From the NCBI RefSeq assembly GCF_000472785.1, contig NZ_AXAL01000002.1:124001-188000 (forward strand): a DNA stretch of 64,000 nucleotides, given 5' to 3'. The position numbers and the translations under genes are program-made. The notes under the pieces were generated by a model. It saw only the letters and a list, made by a program, of their open reading frames with translations. It did no database searches and was not told the origin of the DNA. The DNA is from Mesorhizobium loti CJ3sym. Its GTDB lineage: Bacteria; Pseudomonadota; Alphaproteobacteria; Rhizobiales; Rhizobiaceae. Below, one piece after another: positions 33,406 to 42,324 of the stretch (within the stretch, counting starts at the first letter, position 1; every line of letters begins with the position of its first letter).

Positions 33406-34392
33406 TCAGCGGCTGCCATAGGCCTGGTCGAGAAGGCCGCCGGCGGCGAAATGCTCTTTCTGGATCTTGTCCCAGCCGCCGAAGACGTCTTCAACCGTCA
33501 GCAGGCGCACCTGCGGGAAGTCGGCCTTGTATTTGGCGGCGACCGCTGCGTCACGCACCCGGTTGCCATTCTGGGCGAGGATGTCCTGGCCTTCGGGCGT
33601 GTAGAGGAAATCGAGATAGGTCTTGGCCAGATCGCGCGTGCCGTGCTCGTCGGCGACCTTGTCGACGATCGCCACCGGGAATTCGGCAAGCAGGCTGACC
33701 GAAGGCGTGACCTGCTCGAACTTGTCGTCGCCATACTCCTTGCGGATGCCGCGCGTCTCGGACTCGAAGGTGATCAGCACGTCGCCGATCTCGCGCTGCA
33801 CGAAAGTGGTGGTCGCGGCGCGCCCGCCCGTGTCGAAGACCGGCACGTTGTTGAACAGCTTGGTGATGAATTCCTTCACCTTGGCATCATCGCCCTTGAA
33901 GGCTTCCTTGGCGTAAGCCGTGGCCGCCAGATAGGTGTAGCGCGCATTGCCGGAGGTTTTCGGGTTGGGGAAGATCACCTGCACGTCGTCGCGCACCAGA
34001 TCGTTCCAGTCCTTGATGTGCTTGGGGTTGCCGGCGCGCACGAGGAACGAAGGCAGCGAATAGAAGGGCGAGGCGTTGTTGGCGAAATCCTTCTGCCAAT
34101 CGGCCGAGACAAAGCCTTTCTTGACCAGAAAGTCGATGTCGGTGACCTGGTTGAAGGTGACGACATCGGCGCCGAGGCCCTCGGCGATGGCACGCGCCTG
34201 AGCGGATGTGCCGGCATGCGACTGGTCGATGGTCACGCCCGGATGCTGGGCAATGAAGGCCTTGTTGACCTGGACGAACAGCTCGCGGCCGACGTCATAA
34301 GAGGCGTTGAGCAGCTTGTCGGCCGACCAGGCTTGGGAGGATGCGAGGAACAGGCCGGCGACAGTGGCAACGCCAAGGAAAAATCGCTTCAT
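33406..34392 (-). CDS. sbp: Sulfate/thiosulfate-binding periplasmic protein (stand-alone)
   Basis: A 328-residue sulfate-binding protein. Signal peptide residues 1-24 end in AWSA before DKLLNASYDVGRELF. The family motifs QSHAGTSAQARA and FPNPKTSGNARY are clear. The start at 34392 (MKRFFLG) gives a proper signal peptide. It is monocistronic with its own terminator, separated from the main sulfate operon by VapBC. It probably supplies the same CysTWA channel with a different affinity or ligand (sulfate against thiosulfate). Confidence 0.92.
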   Translation of the reverse strand: MKRFFLGVATVAGLFLASSQAWSADKLLNASYDVGRELFVQVNKAFIAQHPGVTIDQSHAGTSAQARAIAEGLGADVVTFNQVTDIDFLVKKGFVSADWQKDFANNASPFYSLPSFLVRAGNPKHIKDWNDLVRDDVQVIFPNPKTSGNARYTYLAATAYAKEAFKGDDAKVKEFITKLFNNVPVFDTGGRAATTTFVQREIGDVLITFESETRGIRKEYGDDKFEQVTPSVSLLAEFPVAIVDKVADEHGTRDLAKTYLDFLYTPEGQDILAQNGNRVRDAAVAAKYKADFPQVRLLTVEDVFGGWDKIQKEHFAAGGLLDQAYGSR

Positions 34393-34588
34393 GAAAATAG
34401 GGCTCCGATGCAATGCGTTTATGGGTTAAGCATAGCCGTGCGGGACGATAGGCAGCGAGGTACACAGCGCAGCATCATCGCTTTGTCGCGAGAAAAGACG
34501 TCGCCGAAACAGCGAGTGCTTGGAATTCTGTTCCAGCGGGCGGCTCCCAGAGCCCGATTCTTTCTGCACCTTGAATGCTTACGGTATT

Positions 34589-34611
34589 TGGCATATACAT
34601 ATGGCATATAC
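34589..34611. promoter_or_regulatory. Tandem operator repeats ahead of vapBC
   Basis: Two direct copies of tggcatatac (34589-34598, 34602-34611), 13 bp apart and embedded in an AT-rich stretch, lie 17-39 bases before the vapB start. Such repeats are normal binding sites for the antitoxin's own DNA-binding domain. Confidence 0.65.
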
Positions 34612-34627
34612 AAAGCGAGGCGCCATC

Positions 34628-34900
34628 ATGTCCGAGCACCGTCATCCAACGACGCCACCGAAGGAGGCAAAGCTCTTCCGCAACAACCGCAGCCAGGCGG
34701 TGCGCATTCCTGTGGAGTTCGAGCTGCCGGGTGACAAGGTGCTGATCAGCCGCGAAGGTGATCGCCTTGTCATCGAGCCGGTTCGCAAACCTGGCCTCAG
34801 CGCGTTGCTCGCCCAATGGGCGAAAGAGGCGCCGCTTGGTCCTGAAGACGACTTTCCCGAGATCAACGATGCGCCGGTCCAGTCCGAGGATATTTTCTAA
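34628..34900 (+). CDS. vapB: VapB-type antitoxin (AbrB/VagC fold)
   Basis: A 90-residue antitoxin. The N-terminal swapped-hairpin DNA-binding domain reads AKLFRNNRSQAVRIPVEFELP; the acidic C-terminus (PEDDFPEINDAP...) should wrap around the toxin. The start at 34628 follows the operator repeats; an aagcgagg ribosome site is just upstream. Its TAA overlaps the toxin ATG by one base (TAATG). Confidence 0.92.
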   Translation: MSEHRHPTTPPKEAKLFRNNRSQAVRIPVEFELPGDKVLISREGDRLVIEPVRKPGLSALLAQWAKEAPLGPEDDFPEINDAPVQSEDIF

Positions 34901-35298
34901 TGCGGTTCATGCTGGATACGAACATCATCAGCGAGATGATCCGAAACCCGGCCGGCAAGGCTGCCGGCACTATGGTGCGCGAGGGAGACGCAGCCGTCTG
35001 CACAAGCATCGTCGTCGCCTCTGAGTTGCGATATGGCTGCGCCAGGAAAGGCTCGGCCAAGCTGCTCAGGAAGGTCGAGGAATTGCTGGCCGAAATCCCT
35101 GTTCTGCCGCTCGATGTGCCGGTGGATGCAGAGTATGGCGCACTTCGCGCCGAGCTGGAGGCCATTGGCCAACCCATTGGCCATAATGACCTTTTTATTG
35201 CCGCTCACGCCTGCGTGCTGGGTGCCATTTTGGTGACGGCCAACATGGGGGAGTTCACCCGGATACAGAAGCTGAAGGTCGAGAACTGGCTGGAATAG
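34900..35298 (+). CDS. vapC: VapC-type PIN-domain ribonuclease toxin
   Basis: A 132-residue PIN toxin. Acidic active-site residues are visible: Asp6 in MLDTNIISE, Glu in SIVVASELRYG near 42 and Asp in GHNDLFIAAHA near 97, with TANMGEFTRI at the end. VapC toxins cleave tRNA or rRNA and are neutralised by VapB. It is translationally coupled to vapB and converges on cysA with a 14-bp gap. It lies between the stand-alone sbp gene and the cys operon. Confidence 0.92.
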   Translation: MRFMLDTNIISEMIRNPAGKAAGTMVREGDAAVCTSIVVASELRYGCARKGSAKLLRKVEELLAEIPVLPLDVPVDAEYGALRAELEAIGQPIGHNDLFIAAHACVLGAILVTANMGEFTRIQKLKVENWLE

Positions 35299-35312
35299 CC
35301 GTTGGCCGAGGA

Positions 35313-36353
35313 TCAAGCGGCCGGAAACAGCTTCCAACGTCCCGGACGGAACGCCACCCGGCTCTTCTGCGCCGCGGGATGGCCGACCGGCAGTTCGATC
35401 TCGACCCGCTGGCGCTGGCCGCCGATCTCGAGCTCGACGCGCCGCGTGCCGGCAACGCGACGGCTGGCGGCGACCGTGCCGGCGATGCAGCCGCTGCAGC
35501 CGTCGAGCAGTTCGACGTCGTGCGGACGGAAATAGAGCGTCGCATCGCCCTCGGGCGCATGTGGCGCCGCCAGTCCGATCGGACGGTCGGCAAGCCAGAT
35601 CTCGCCATTCTCGACCTTAACGGGAAGCGCGTTCGATTCGCCGATGAAGCCGTAGACGAAAGGGGAGTTCGGGGTGTCGTAGATGTCGTCGGCGGTGCCG
35701 ACCTGCTCGATGCGGCCCTGGCTCATCACCACGACGCGGTCGGCAAGCTCCAGCGCCTCTTCCTGATCGTGGGTGACGAAGACGGTGGTGTGGCCGGTGC
35801 GGTCATGGATCTCGCGCAGCCAGCGGCGCAATTCCCGGCGTACCTGCGCATCGAGCGCACCGAACGGCTCGTCGAGCAGCAGCACCTTGGGTTCGATCGC
35901 CATGGCGCGGGCAAGTGCCACACGCTGGCGCTGGCCGCCTGAGAGCTGCGCGGGGTAGCGTTTTTCGAGCCCTGAAAGCTGGACGAGGTCGAGAAGTTCG
36001 GAAGCGCGGCGGCGGATTTCCTGCGCCGGCGGCCGTGACGGCCCGTGCCGGACCTTCAGGCCAAAGCCGATATTGTCGGCCACGGTCATGTGCCGGAACA
36101 GCGCATAATGCTGGAACACGAAGCCGACATTGCGCTCCTGGATCGACTTCTGCGAAGCATCCTCGTCGCCGAAGAAAATCTTGCCGCGCGTCGGCCGCTC
36201 GAGCCCGGCGATCAGCCGCAGCAGCGTCGTCTTGCCGGAGCCAGATGGTCCCAGCAGCGCGATCAGCTCGCCCGACTTGATGTCGAGCGACACGTCGTGC
36301 AGTGCCGGAAACCGCTCGAACTCCTTGCGCACATTGGCAACGCGAACTTCCAT
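35313..36353 (-). CDS. cysA: Sulfate/thiosulfate ABC importer ATPase CysA
   Basis: A 346-residue ATPase. Walker A is GPSGSGKTT near residue 37, signature LSGGQRQRVALARA near 140, Walker B VLLLDEPFGALDA and switch FVTHDQEEALELADRVVVM. The C-terminal TOBE-like domain includes LYFRPHDVELLDG, characteristic of CysA. The start at 36353 gives MEVRVANVRKEF, the usual family N-terminus. It is the last gene of the sbp-cysT-cysW-cysA operon, 13 bp after cysW. Confidence 0.95.
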   Translation of the reverse strand: MEVRVANVRKEFERFPALHDVSLDIKSGELIALLGPSGSGKTTLLRLIAGLERPTRGKIFFGDEDASQKSIQERNVGFVFQHYALFRHMTVADNIGFGLKVRHGPSRPPAQEIRRRASELLDLVQLSGLEKRYPAQLSGGQRQRVALARAMAIEPKVLLLDEPFGALDAQVRRELRRWLREIHDRTGHTTVFVTHDQEEALELADRVVVMSQGRIEQVGTADDIYDTPNSPFVYGFIGESNALPVKVENGEIWLADRPIGLAAPHAPEGDATLYFRPHDVELLDGCSGCIAGTVAASRRVAGTRRVELEIGGQRQRVEIELPVGHPAAQKSRVAFRPGRWKLFPAA

Positions 36354-36366
36354 ACAAATCCCTCTG

Positions 36367-37251
36367 CTAATGTCCGCGCGTCGCGGCAAGCTCGGCGCCG
36401 TAGCGCATCTCGAGCAATGTTTTCAAGACCAGCGTGACCAGCGCCAGCCCGGCAAGCAATGAGGCGACGGCGAAGGCGCCCACCGCGTTGTACTCGTTGT
36501 AGAGGATTTCGACATGCAGGGGCATGGTGTTGGTCAGGCCCCTGATATGGCCCGATACCACCGACACCGCGCCGAACTCGCCCATGGCGCGGGCGTTGCA
36601 CAACAGCACGCCGTAGAGCAGCCCCCATTTGATGTTGGGCAGCGTCACGTACCAGAAGGTCTGCCAGCCATTGGCGCCAAGCGAAAGCGCTGCCTCCTCG
36701 TCGCCATTGCCCTGTTCCTGCATCAGCGGGATCAGTTCGCGGGCGACGAAGGGGAAGGTGACGAAGACGGTGGCGAGCACGATGCCGGGCACGGCGAACA
36801 AAATCTGGATGCCGTGCATTTTCAGCCAACCGCCAAGCAGCCCCTGCGCGCCGAACAAAAGCACATAGACCAGGCCTGAAATGACCGGCGAGACCGAGAA
36901 GGGCAGGTCGATCAGCGTCGTCAGGAAGGCCTTGCCCTTGAACTCGAATTTGGCGATGGCCCAGGCGGCGGAGATGCCGAAGACGACGTTGAGCGGCACC
37001 GAGATCGCAGCGACAAGCAGTGTCAGGTGGATGGCCGAGCGTGCGTCCGGTTCGACCAGCGCTTGCGTATAGGCACCGATGCCTTTCGCCAGCGCCTCAT
37101 GGAAGACGATGATCAGCGGCAAGAGCAGAAAGATGCCGAGGAAGGCAAATGCGATGGCCATCAGCACGGCTTGCGCCGGACGGCTTTCGGTCACCGCCGC
37201 CGAGCGGCTCTCATGGTAGGGTTCGTAGGATTTGATCTCGGGGTCAGCCAT
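36367..37251 (-). CDS. cysW: Sulfate ABC importer permease CysW
   Basis: A 294-residue inner-membrane permease with six hydrophobic segments. The EAA loop reads [36 protein letters not shown] is typical of CysW. The start at 37251 overlaps the end of cysT by 8 bp. It forms the channel with CysT. Confidence 0.94.
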   Translation of the reverse strand: MADPEIKSYEPYHESRSAAVTESRPAQAVLMAIAFAFLGIFLLLPLIIVFHEALAKGIGAYTQALVEPDARSAIHLTLLVAAISVPLNVVFGISAAWAIAKFEFKGKAFLTTLIDLPFSVSPVISGLVYVLLFGAQGLLGGWLKMHGIQILFAVPGIVLATVFVTFPFVARELIPLMQEQGNGDEEAALSLGANGWQTFWYVTLPNIKWGLLYGVLLCNARAMGEFGAVSVVSGHIRGLTNTMPLHVEILYNEYNAVGAFAVASLLAGLALVTLVLKTLLEMRYGAELAATRGH

Positions 37252-38095
37252 AGCGCTTGCGGCTCCATGTCTGCACGAGATTGACAATCAGAAGCATGAC
37301 GAACGACAGAGCTAGCATGATCGCCGCGATCGCGGTCGCCGCCGGGTAATTGTATTCCTCAAGCCGGATTACGATCAGAAGCGGCGCGATCTCGGATTTG
37401 TAGGGCAGATTGCCGGCGATGAAGATGACCGAGCCATATTCGCCGACGCCGCGGGCAAAGGCCAGCGAAAAGCCGGTGATGATGGCCGGCGCCAGGCCCG
37501 GGAACAGCACGCGGGTGATGATCTGGAAGCGGCTGGCGCCAAGCGTGGCTGCTGCCTCCTCCACCTCCTTGTCGATTTCCTCCATGATAGGCTGCACGGT
37601 GCGCACGACAAAGGGCAGGCCGATGAAAATCAGCGCGATGACGATGCCGAGCGGCGTATAGGCGACCTTGATGCCGAGCGGCAGCAGCAATTTGCCGATC
37701 CAGCCGTTTGGTGCGTAGAGCGTGGTGAGCGCGATGCCGGCCACCGCCGTCGGCAGCGCGAAGGGCAGGTCGACCATGGCGTCGACGATGCGGCGGCCAG
37801 GGAAGCGGTAGCGCACCAGCACCCAGGCGACCAGCGTGCCGAAAACGACATTGACGGCCGCCGCGATGAAGGCGGTGCCGAAGCTGATTTCAAGCGCATT
37901 CAGCGTACGGCGATCGGTGGCGATGGCCCAGAACTCGGTCCAGCCGAGTGAGGCCGAGCGCCAGACCAGCCCGGACAGCGGGATGAGAATGATGAGGGTG
38001 AGGTAGGCAAGCGAGAAGCCGAGCGTCAATCCGAAACCCGGAATGACGCTCGGCTGCTTGAAACGCCACCCCGCCTGCGCGGGTGCTGTGGTCAT
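37244..38095 (-). CDS. cysT: Sulfate ABC importer permease CysT (CysU)
   Basis: A 283-residue permease with six hydrophobic segments. [35 protein letters not shown] (the EAA loop) and [12 protein letters not shown] identify CysT/U. The start at 38095 is 22 bp after the binding-protein stop. The C-terminus overlaps the cysW start. Confidence 0.94.
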   Translation of the reverse strand: MTTAPAQAGWRFKQPSVIPGFGLTLGFSLAYLTLIILIPLSGLVWRSASLGWTEFWAIATDRRTLNALEISFGTAFIAAAVNVVFGTLVAWVLVRYRFPGRRIVDAMVDLPFALPTAVAGIALTTLYAPNGWIGKLLLPLGIKVAYTPLGIVIALIFIGLPFVVRTVQPIMEEIDKEVEEAAATLGASRFQIITRVLFPGLAPAIITGFSLAFARGVGEYGSVIFIAGNLPYKSEIAPLLIVIRLEEYNYPAATAIAAIMLALSFVMLLIVNLVQTWSRKRYG

Positions 38096-38117
38096 GTCGT
38101 CCTGATCTAGATTTAGC

Positions 38118-39146
38118 TCACTGGGCCGGCTTGTAGATCTGGTCGAATATACCACCGTCGCCGAAATGATAAGGCTGTGCCTTCTTCCAGCCGCCGAAAA
38201 GCGGATCGTCGATGGAGATCAGCTTGATATCAGGCGTCTTCGGAATATCCGCCGGCGCCACCAGTTCGGGCTTGGCCGGACGATAGTGGTTCTTGGCGAT
38301 GATCGTCTGCGCTTCCTTGGAATAGAGCCAGCCGAGATAGGCTTCGGCTACTTTGCGCGTGCCCTTGGCATCGACATTGGCGTCGACAATCGCCACCGGC
38401 GGCTCGGCCAGGATCGAGGTCGGCGGATAGACGATCTCGAAATTGTCGGCGCCGAATTCGTCGAGCGCCAGATAGGCATCGTTTTCCCAGCCGATCAGCA
38501 CGTCGCCAATGCCCTTTTGCGCGAAGGTCACGGTCGAGCCGCGGGCGCCGGTGTCGAGCACCGGAGCATTGGCGTAGAGCTTGCCGACGAATTCCTTGTT
38601 CTTGGTCTCGTCGCCGCCATCATGGGCGTTGGCGTAGGCCCAGGCGGCGAGGTAGTTCCAGCGCGCGCCGCCCGAAGTCTTCGGGTTCGGCGTGATCACC
38701 TGGACGCCGTCCTTGACCAGATCGCTCCAGTCGTGAATGCCCTTGGGGTTGCCCTTGCGGACCAGGAAGATGATGGTCGAGGTGTAAGGCGCTGAATTGT
38801 TTTCGAATTTCTTGCGCCAGTCGGGGTTGATTTTCTTCGACTTGGAGACGATGGCGTTGATGTCGCCCTCGAGCGCCAGAGTCACCACGTCGGCGTCGAG
38901 GCCGTCGATCACGGCGCGGGCCTGGGCGCCCGATCCGCCATGTGACTGCTGGATGGTCACCGTCTCGCCGGTCTCGGCCTTCCAGTGGGCGGCAAACGCC
39001 TCGTCATAGGCTTTGTAGAGCTCACGTGTCGGATCGTAGGACACGTTGAGAATGGTGGTGTCGGCAAACGCGAAACCGAGCGTCCCGAACTGGACAGATG
39101 TGGCGACCAGTGCGCCGAGCAGTTTCCTGAAATGAGGTTTGGTCAT
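38118..39146 (-). CDS. sbp: Sulfate-binding periplasmic protein of the cys operon
   Basis: A 342-residue sulfate/thiosulfate-binding protein. The signal peptide covers about residues 1-26 before [33 protein letters not shown] and [18 protein letters not shown] are hallmark motifs. The start at 39146 ([11 protein letters not shown]) is preceded by ggagg; longer frames lack a ribosome site. First gene of the operon. The upstream gap 39147-39365 is AT-rich for this genome and should hold the promoter; I see an imperfect dyad, ctatc-aattc-ggtag, near 39177-39191, which may be a regulator site (weak). Confidence 0.93.
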   Translation of the reverse strand: MTKPHFRKLLGALVATSVQFGTLGFAFADTTILNVSYDPTRELYKAYDEAFAAHWKAETGETVTIQQSHGGSGAQARAVIDGLDADVVTLALEGDINAIVSKSKKINPDWRKKFENNSAPYTSTIIFLVRKGNPKGIHDWSDLVKDGVQVITPNPKTSGGARWNYLAAWAYANAHDGGDETKNKEFVGKLYANAPVLDTGARGSTVTFAQKGIGDVLIGWENDAYLALDEFGADNFEIVYPPTSILAEPPVAIVDANVDAKGTRKVAEAYLGWLYSKEAQTIIAKNHYRPAKPELVAPADIPKTPDIKLISIDDPLFGGWKKAQPYHFGDGGIFDQIYKPAQ

Positions 39147-39365
39147 TTCTGCCTCCGTTGAACCCGCGCCAAATCTACCGAATTGATAGAAATAAGATGC
39201 ATCGAATGTTGCCTTTTTTGCCCTCTTGAAGAAAATCTTCGATGAGATTTTGCATATAGGAGAAATATTTTCCCCTGCGCGTGATCGACGCGAATCCACG
39301 CGGCTATCAGACCTATCTAGAAATGTGAGGTGTCGGGGCAAGGCCGTAGGGGACTGATGGGGGGA

Positions 39366-40088
39366 TCACTCCGCAGTAATGGGAAAGTCGAAGCGCTGCC
39401 GGGCGAACGGTTCGTTTGTCAGCGTGAAGTGCCACCATTCGCGCGCATAGTTCTTGAAACCGCCGGCACGCATGACATCGACGAGCAGCTTGCGGTTTGC
39501 CGCTGCTTCGTCGCCGAGCGGGCGGTGGGCGGTTTCGCTCATCGGGTCGAAACAGTCGAAGCCGGTGCCGAAATCGAGCGTGTTGGCATCGACAGCGCCG
39601 CAGGCCGGTTTCGGCGCAGCCGTGCTGCCGACAGGCGCTATGGCGACATCGATTGTCGAGCCGCGTGAATGGGTTGACAGTTCGCCGACATAGCCTTTGG
39701 CAATGAGGTCGCCGCGCTTGACCTTCGGATACCATTGCGGATCGGGCGGGCCACCTTCACGCGTCCATTCGCCCATATCTGCCACCGCACGGGCAGGGCG
39801 ATAGCAGTCGAACACGACCAGCGTCAGACCCTTGGCGACGATCGCCTTCTGGAGACCGGCGAGAGCTTGCGCCGCCTGCAAGGTGAGAATGCAGACCGGC
39901 GCGTCATAGCCGCTCACCTTGCGGTGCAGGAAATCATCAGATCCGGCGTAGCGGATGTCCTGGCGGATCGAGGGGTCGATATCGGCAAGCCGAACAAAGC
40001 CGGCAGGGAGAGGGCTGGCACGCGCGGGCAGAACGAAAGCCGCAACAGCCAGCGCGCAAAAGCCAATGCGTTGAATCGCCTGGCGCAT
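39366..40088 (-). CDS. D-alanyl-D-alanine dipeptidase (VanX/DdpX-like)
   Basis: A 240-residue secreted zinc dipeptidase of peptidase family M15D. The signal peptide ends in ARA near residue 23. Zinc ligands lie in STHSRGSTIDVAI (His near 139, Asp near 146) and EWWHF near 218 (catalytic Glu plus His); the family DCYRP motif is present. The ATG at 40088 is used; a TTG three codons earlier lies in the tandem duplication. It hydrolyses D-Ala-D-Ala in the periplasm, for recycling rather than vancomycin resistance in a Gram-negative. It follows pbpC by about 37 bp. Confidence 0.9.
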   Translation of the reverse strand: MRQAIQRIGFCALAVAAFVLPARASPLPAGFVRLADIDPSIRQDIRYAGSDDFLHRKVSGYDAPVCILTLQAAQALAGLQKAIVAKGLTLVVFDCYRPARAVADMGEWTREGGPPDPQWYPKVKRGDLIAKGYVGELSTHSRGSTIDVAIAPVGSTAAPKPACGAVDANTLDFGTGFDCFDPMSETAHRPLGDEAAANRKLLVDVMRAGGFKNYAREWWHFTLTNEPFARQRFDFPITAE

Positions 40089-40093
40089 TCTAT

Positions 40094-40131
40094 TCAAGGA
40101 AGGCCTTCATTCTCAAGGAAGGCCTTCATTC
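40094..40131. repeat. Exact 19-bp tandem duplication over the pbpC stop codon
   Basis: tcaaggaaggccttcattc occurs at 40094-40112 and, immediately adjacent, at 40113-40131. The right copy contains the pbpC TGA (40126-40128). The unit also holds the palindrome aaggcctt. It sits exactly between pbpC and the dipeptidase gene. Confidence 0.9.
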
Positions 40132-42216
40132 AACAAACACGTTCACGCTCGCCGCCCGGCCCGCCGCGTCGATCACGGTCAGCGTCGAGTAGCCGGCGCC
40201 ATCGGGCAGCCAGGTCGCGGTGCGGCGGCGGTCGATACCAGCGAGCGGCTTGCCATTGGCCAGCCAGCGGAACGGCGCACGTCCGCCTTGCAGTTTGAGC
40301 ACCAGCGGCGAGGCATCGGCCGAATTCGTGGCGAGGTCGACGCGGGCGCCGTCCGGCGGGAAGATGATGGTTGGGGCGGGTTCGGTCGCTGTTGCCTGCA
40401 CCAGGCCGTCGGCGCCGGCGCCGAAGCGGGCGAGCGTCACCGGCAGGTCCTCGCGCTTGGGGGTGAAGGCGCCGGGCGGCTTGCCCGGCAGCGGCACGGT
40501 GGCAAGGCCGGAGCGGACAAAGCCTTCGAACAGGATGGGAGCGGCCGAGACATAGCCGGAAAGGCCCGGCACCGCGCCGGCATCGGGGCGGCCGACCCAG
40601 ACGCCCAGCACATAACGGCCGTCGAAGCCGACCGACCAAGCGTCGCGGTAGCCGTAGGAGGTGCCGGTCTTGTAGGCGATGCCGCGCTGCAAGGCGCCTT
40701 CCGGCGGTTTGACCCCCGAGAGGATGTCGATGATTTGCCAGTTCGCCTGGTCGTTGAGGATGGTAGCGGTGGTGCGTTCGGCATTGGTCGGCTCGGTGCC
40801 ATCATGCAGCGTGTGCGTCTTGCCGCCATTGGCGAGCCCCGTATAGAGCTGGACCAGATCACGCAGCGTGACGCCAACGCCGCCGAGGCCGATGGCCAGG
40901 CCCGGCGCTTCGTTAACCGGCAGGATCGGGTTGACGCCGGCTTGGCGGAAGCGCGCCGTCAGCCGCGCCGGACCGACCGCGTCGAGCACGCGGATCGCGG
41001 GCACGTTGAGCGACAGTTGCAGCGCCTGGCGGATGCTGACATCACCCTGGTAACCCATGTCGAAATTCTTGGGCCTGTAGCCGCCGAAATCGACCGGACT
41101 GTCCTCGATCAGCGTTTCCTGCGCCACCAGTCCCTGTTCGAAGGCGAGGCCATAGATGAACGGCTTCAGCGTCGATCCGGGCGAGCGCACGATCTTGGTC
41201 ATGTCGATCCAGCCGGAACGGCTGGCATCGAAGAAATTGGCGGAGCCGACTTCGCCAAGAATGTCGCCGGTGCGGGAATCGGCCAGCACCATGGCGACGG
41301 ACAGACGCGGTCCAAGCTTGGTGGCGGCGTCGCGCGCCACCTGTTCCAGCCCTTGCTGGACACTTTTGCGGATCGTCAGCTTGAGCGGCTGGCCGGGAAC
41401 GGCCCTGGGCAGCATCGCATAGGCGGCGTGCGCGGCGAGTGCCGGCAAGGTGCGGCGCAGGCCCGACACGTCGTCAAGTGCTGCGCGCGCCGCCTCGCGT
41501 TCGCCGATCAGGCCTGATGAGACCATGCGGGTCAGCACCCGGTCGCGGGCGGCATGCGCGATCTCCAGGTTGCGGTCGGGGCGGCGCTTTTCCGGCAATT
41601 GGGGCAGGGCGACGAGCAAGGCGGCTTCCGAGACGGTGAGCCGCTTCGGCTCCTTGCCGAAATAGGCGAGCGAGGCGGCCCGCACCCCTTCGAGATTGCC
41701 GCCATAGGGCGCCAGCGTCAGGTAGCGTTCGAGGATCTCGCGCTTGGACAGCCGGCGCTCGATCTGGATGGCGCGCAGCATCTGCTTGATCTTGGAGCCG
41801 AGGCTGCGGCTTTCGCGCGGCTCGATCAGGCGTGCGAGCTGCATCGACAAGGTCGAGCCGCCTGAGACGATGTGGCCGCTGGTGATAAGCTGGGCGGCGG
41901 CGCGGCCAAGCGCCAGCACGTCGATACCCTCATGATCCCAGAAACGCTTGTCCTCATAGGTCACCAGCATGTCGACGAACTGCTTGTCGACCTGGTCGAG
42001 ATGGGTTTCGAGCCGCCAGTAGCCGTCCGGCGTGGCGAAGGCACGCAGCAGCTGGCCATCGCGGTCCTGGACTTCGGTGGAGACCGTGAGTTCCGCCGGA
42101 AGTGGGGGCGGGAAGGCACGATCGAGTTCCCAGAGGGAAGCCGCTGAAACGGCGAGGATGCCGGCGCAGGAGGCTAGCGTTATGGCTGCCCGGCGAAGGA
42201 ATTTTCTGGAGAGCAT
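40126..42216 (-). CDS. pbpC: Penicillin-binding protein 1C
   Basis: A 696-residue bifunctional peptidoglycan synthase. An N-terminal membrane anchor spans about residues 8-28. The GT51 glycosyltransferase has catalytic Glu in EDKRFWDHEGID near 88. The transpeptidase has Ser near 346 in SPGSTLKP, an SLN motif and KTGTS near 517. The C-terminal BiPBP_C domain (about 600-690) is specific to PBP1C. The start at 42216 has GAGGGG 7 bases ahead; an ATG at 42231 would add five residues. It lies downstream of the alpha-2-macroglobulin gene on the same strand, the conserved pairing of E. coli pbpC-yfhM, and probably acts with it in envelope repair and defence. Confidence 0.95.
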   Translation of the reverse strand: MLSRKFLRRAAITLASCAGILAVSAASLWELDRAFPPPLPAELTVSTEVQDRDGQLLRAFATPDGYWRLETHLDQVDKQFVDMLVTYEDKRFWDHEGIDVLALGRAAAQLITSGHIVSGGSTLSMQLARLIEPRESRSLGSKIKQMLRAIQIERRLSKREILERYLTLAPYGGNLEGVRAASLAYFGKEPKRLTVSEAALLVALPQLPEKRRPDRNLEIAHAARDRVLTRMVSSGLIGEREAARAALDDVSGLRRTLPALAAHAAYAMLPRAVPGQPLKLTIRKSVQQGLEQVARDAATKLGPRLSVAMVLADSRTGDILGEVGSANFFDASRSGWIDMTKIVRSPGSTLKPFIYGLAFEQGLVAQETLIEDSPVDFGGYRPKNFDMGYQGDVSIRQALQLSLNVPAIRVLDAVGPARLTARFRQAGVNPILPVNEAPGLAIGLGGVGVTLRDLVQLYTGLANGGKTHTLHDGTEPTNAERTTATILNDQANWQIIDILSGVKPPEGALQRGIAYKTGTSYGYRDAWSVGFDGRYVLGVWVGRPDAGAVPGLSGYVSAAPILFEGFVRSGLATVPLPGKPPGAFTPKREDLPVTLARFGAGADGLVQATATEPAPTIIFPPDGARVDLATNSADASPLVLKLQGGRAPFRWLANGKPLAGIDRRRTATWLPDGAGYSTLTVIDAAGRAASVNVFVE

Positions 42217-42245
42217 GGCGCTGCCCCTCATCCGCCTGCCGGCAC

Positions 42246-42273
42246 CTTCTCCCCGTCCTTGGACGGGGAGAAG
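42246..42273. terminator. Perfect hairpin between alpha-2-macroglobulin and pbpC genes
   Basis: cttctccccgtcc / ggacggggagaag is a perfect 13-bp stem closed by TT, 52 bp after the upstream stop and 30 bp before pbpC. It looks like a short relative of the dispersed 'cttctcccc' palindromes and may attenuate pbpC transcription. Confidence 0.75.
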
Positions 42274-42324
42274 AGAGCTGTCATGAGCGCAATCGCCATT
42301 TGCATGATCGCCACCATCGGCACC

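Noticed and set aside
34589..34611. Start of a CRISPR array
   Set aside because: Only two short 10-bp repeats with a 3-bp gap, right ahead of an antitoxin gene; no spacers and no cas genes.
39366..40088. Vancomycin-resistance gene vanX
   Set aside because: No vanHA partners or regulator are present, and the host is Gram-negative; the context is peptidoglycan turnover with pbpC.
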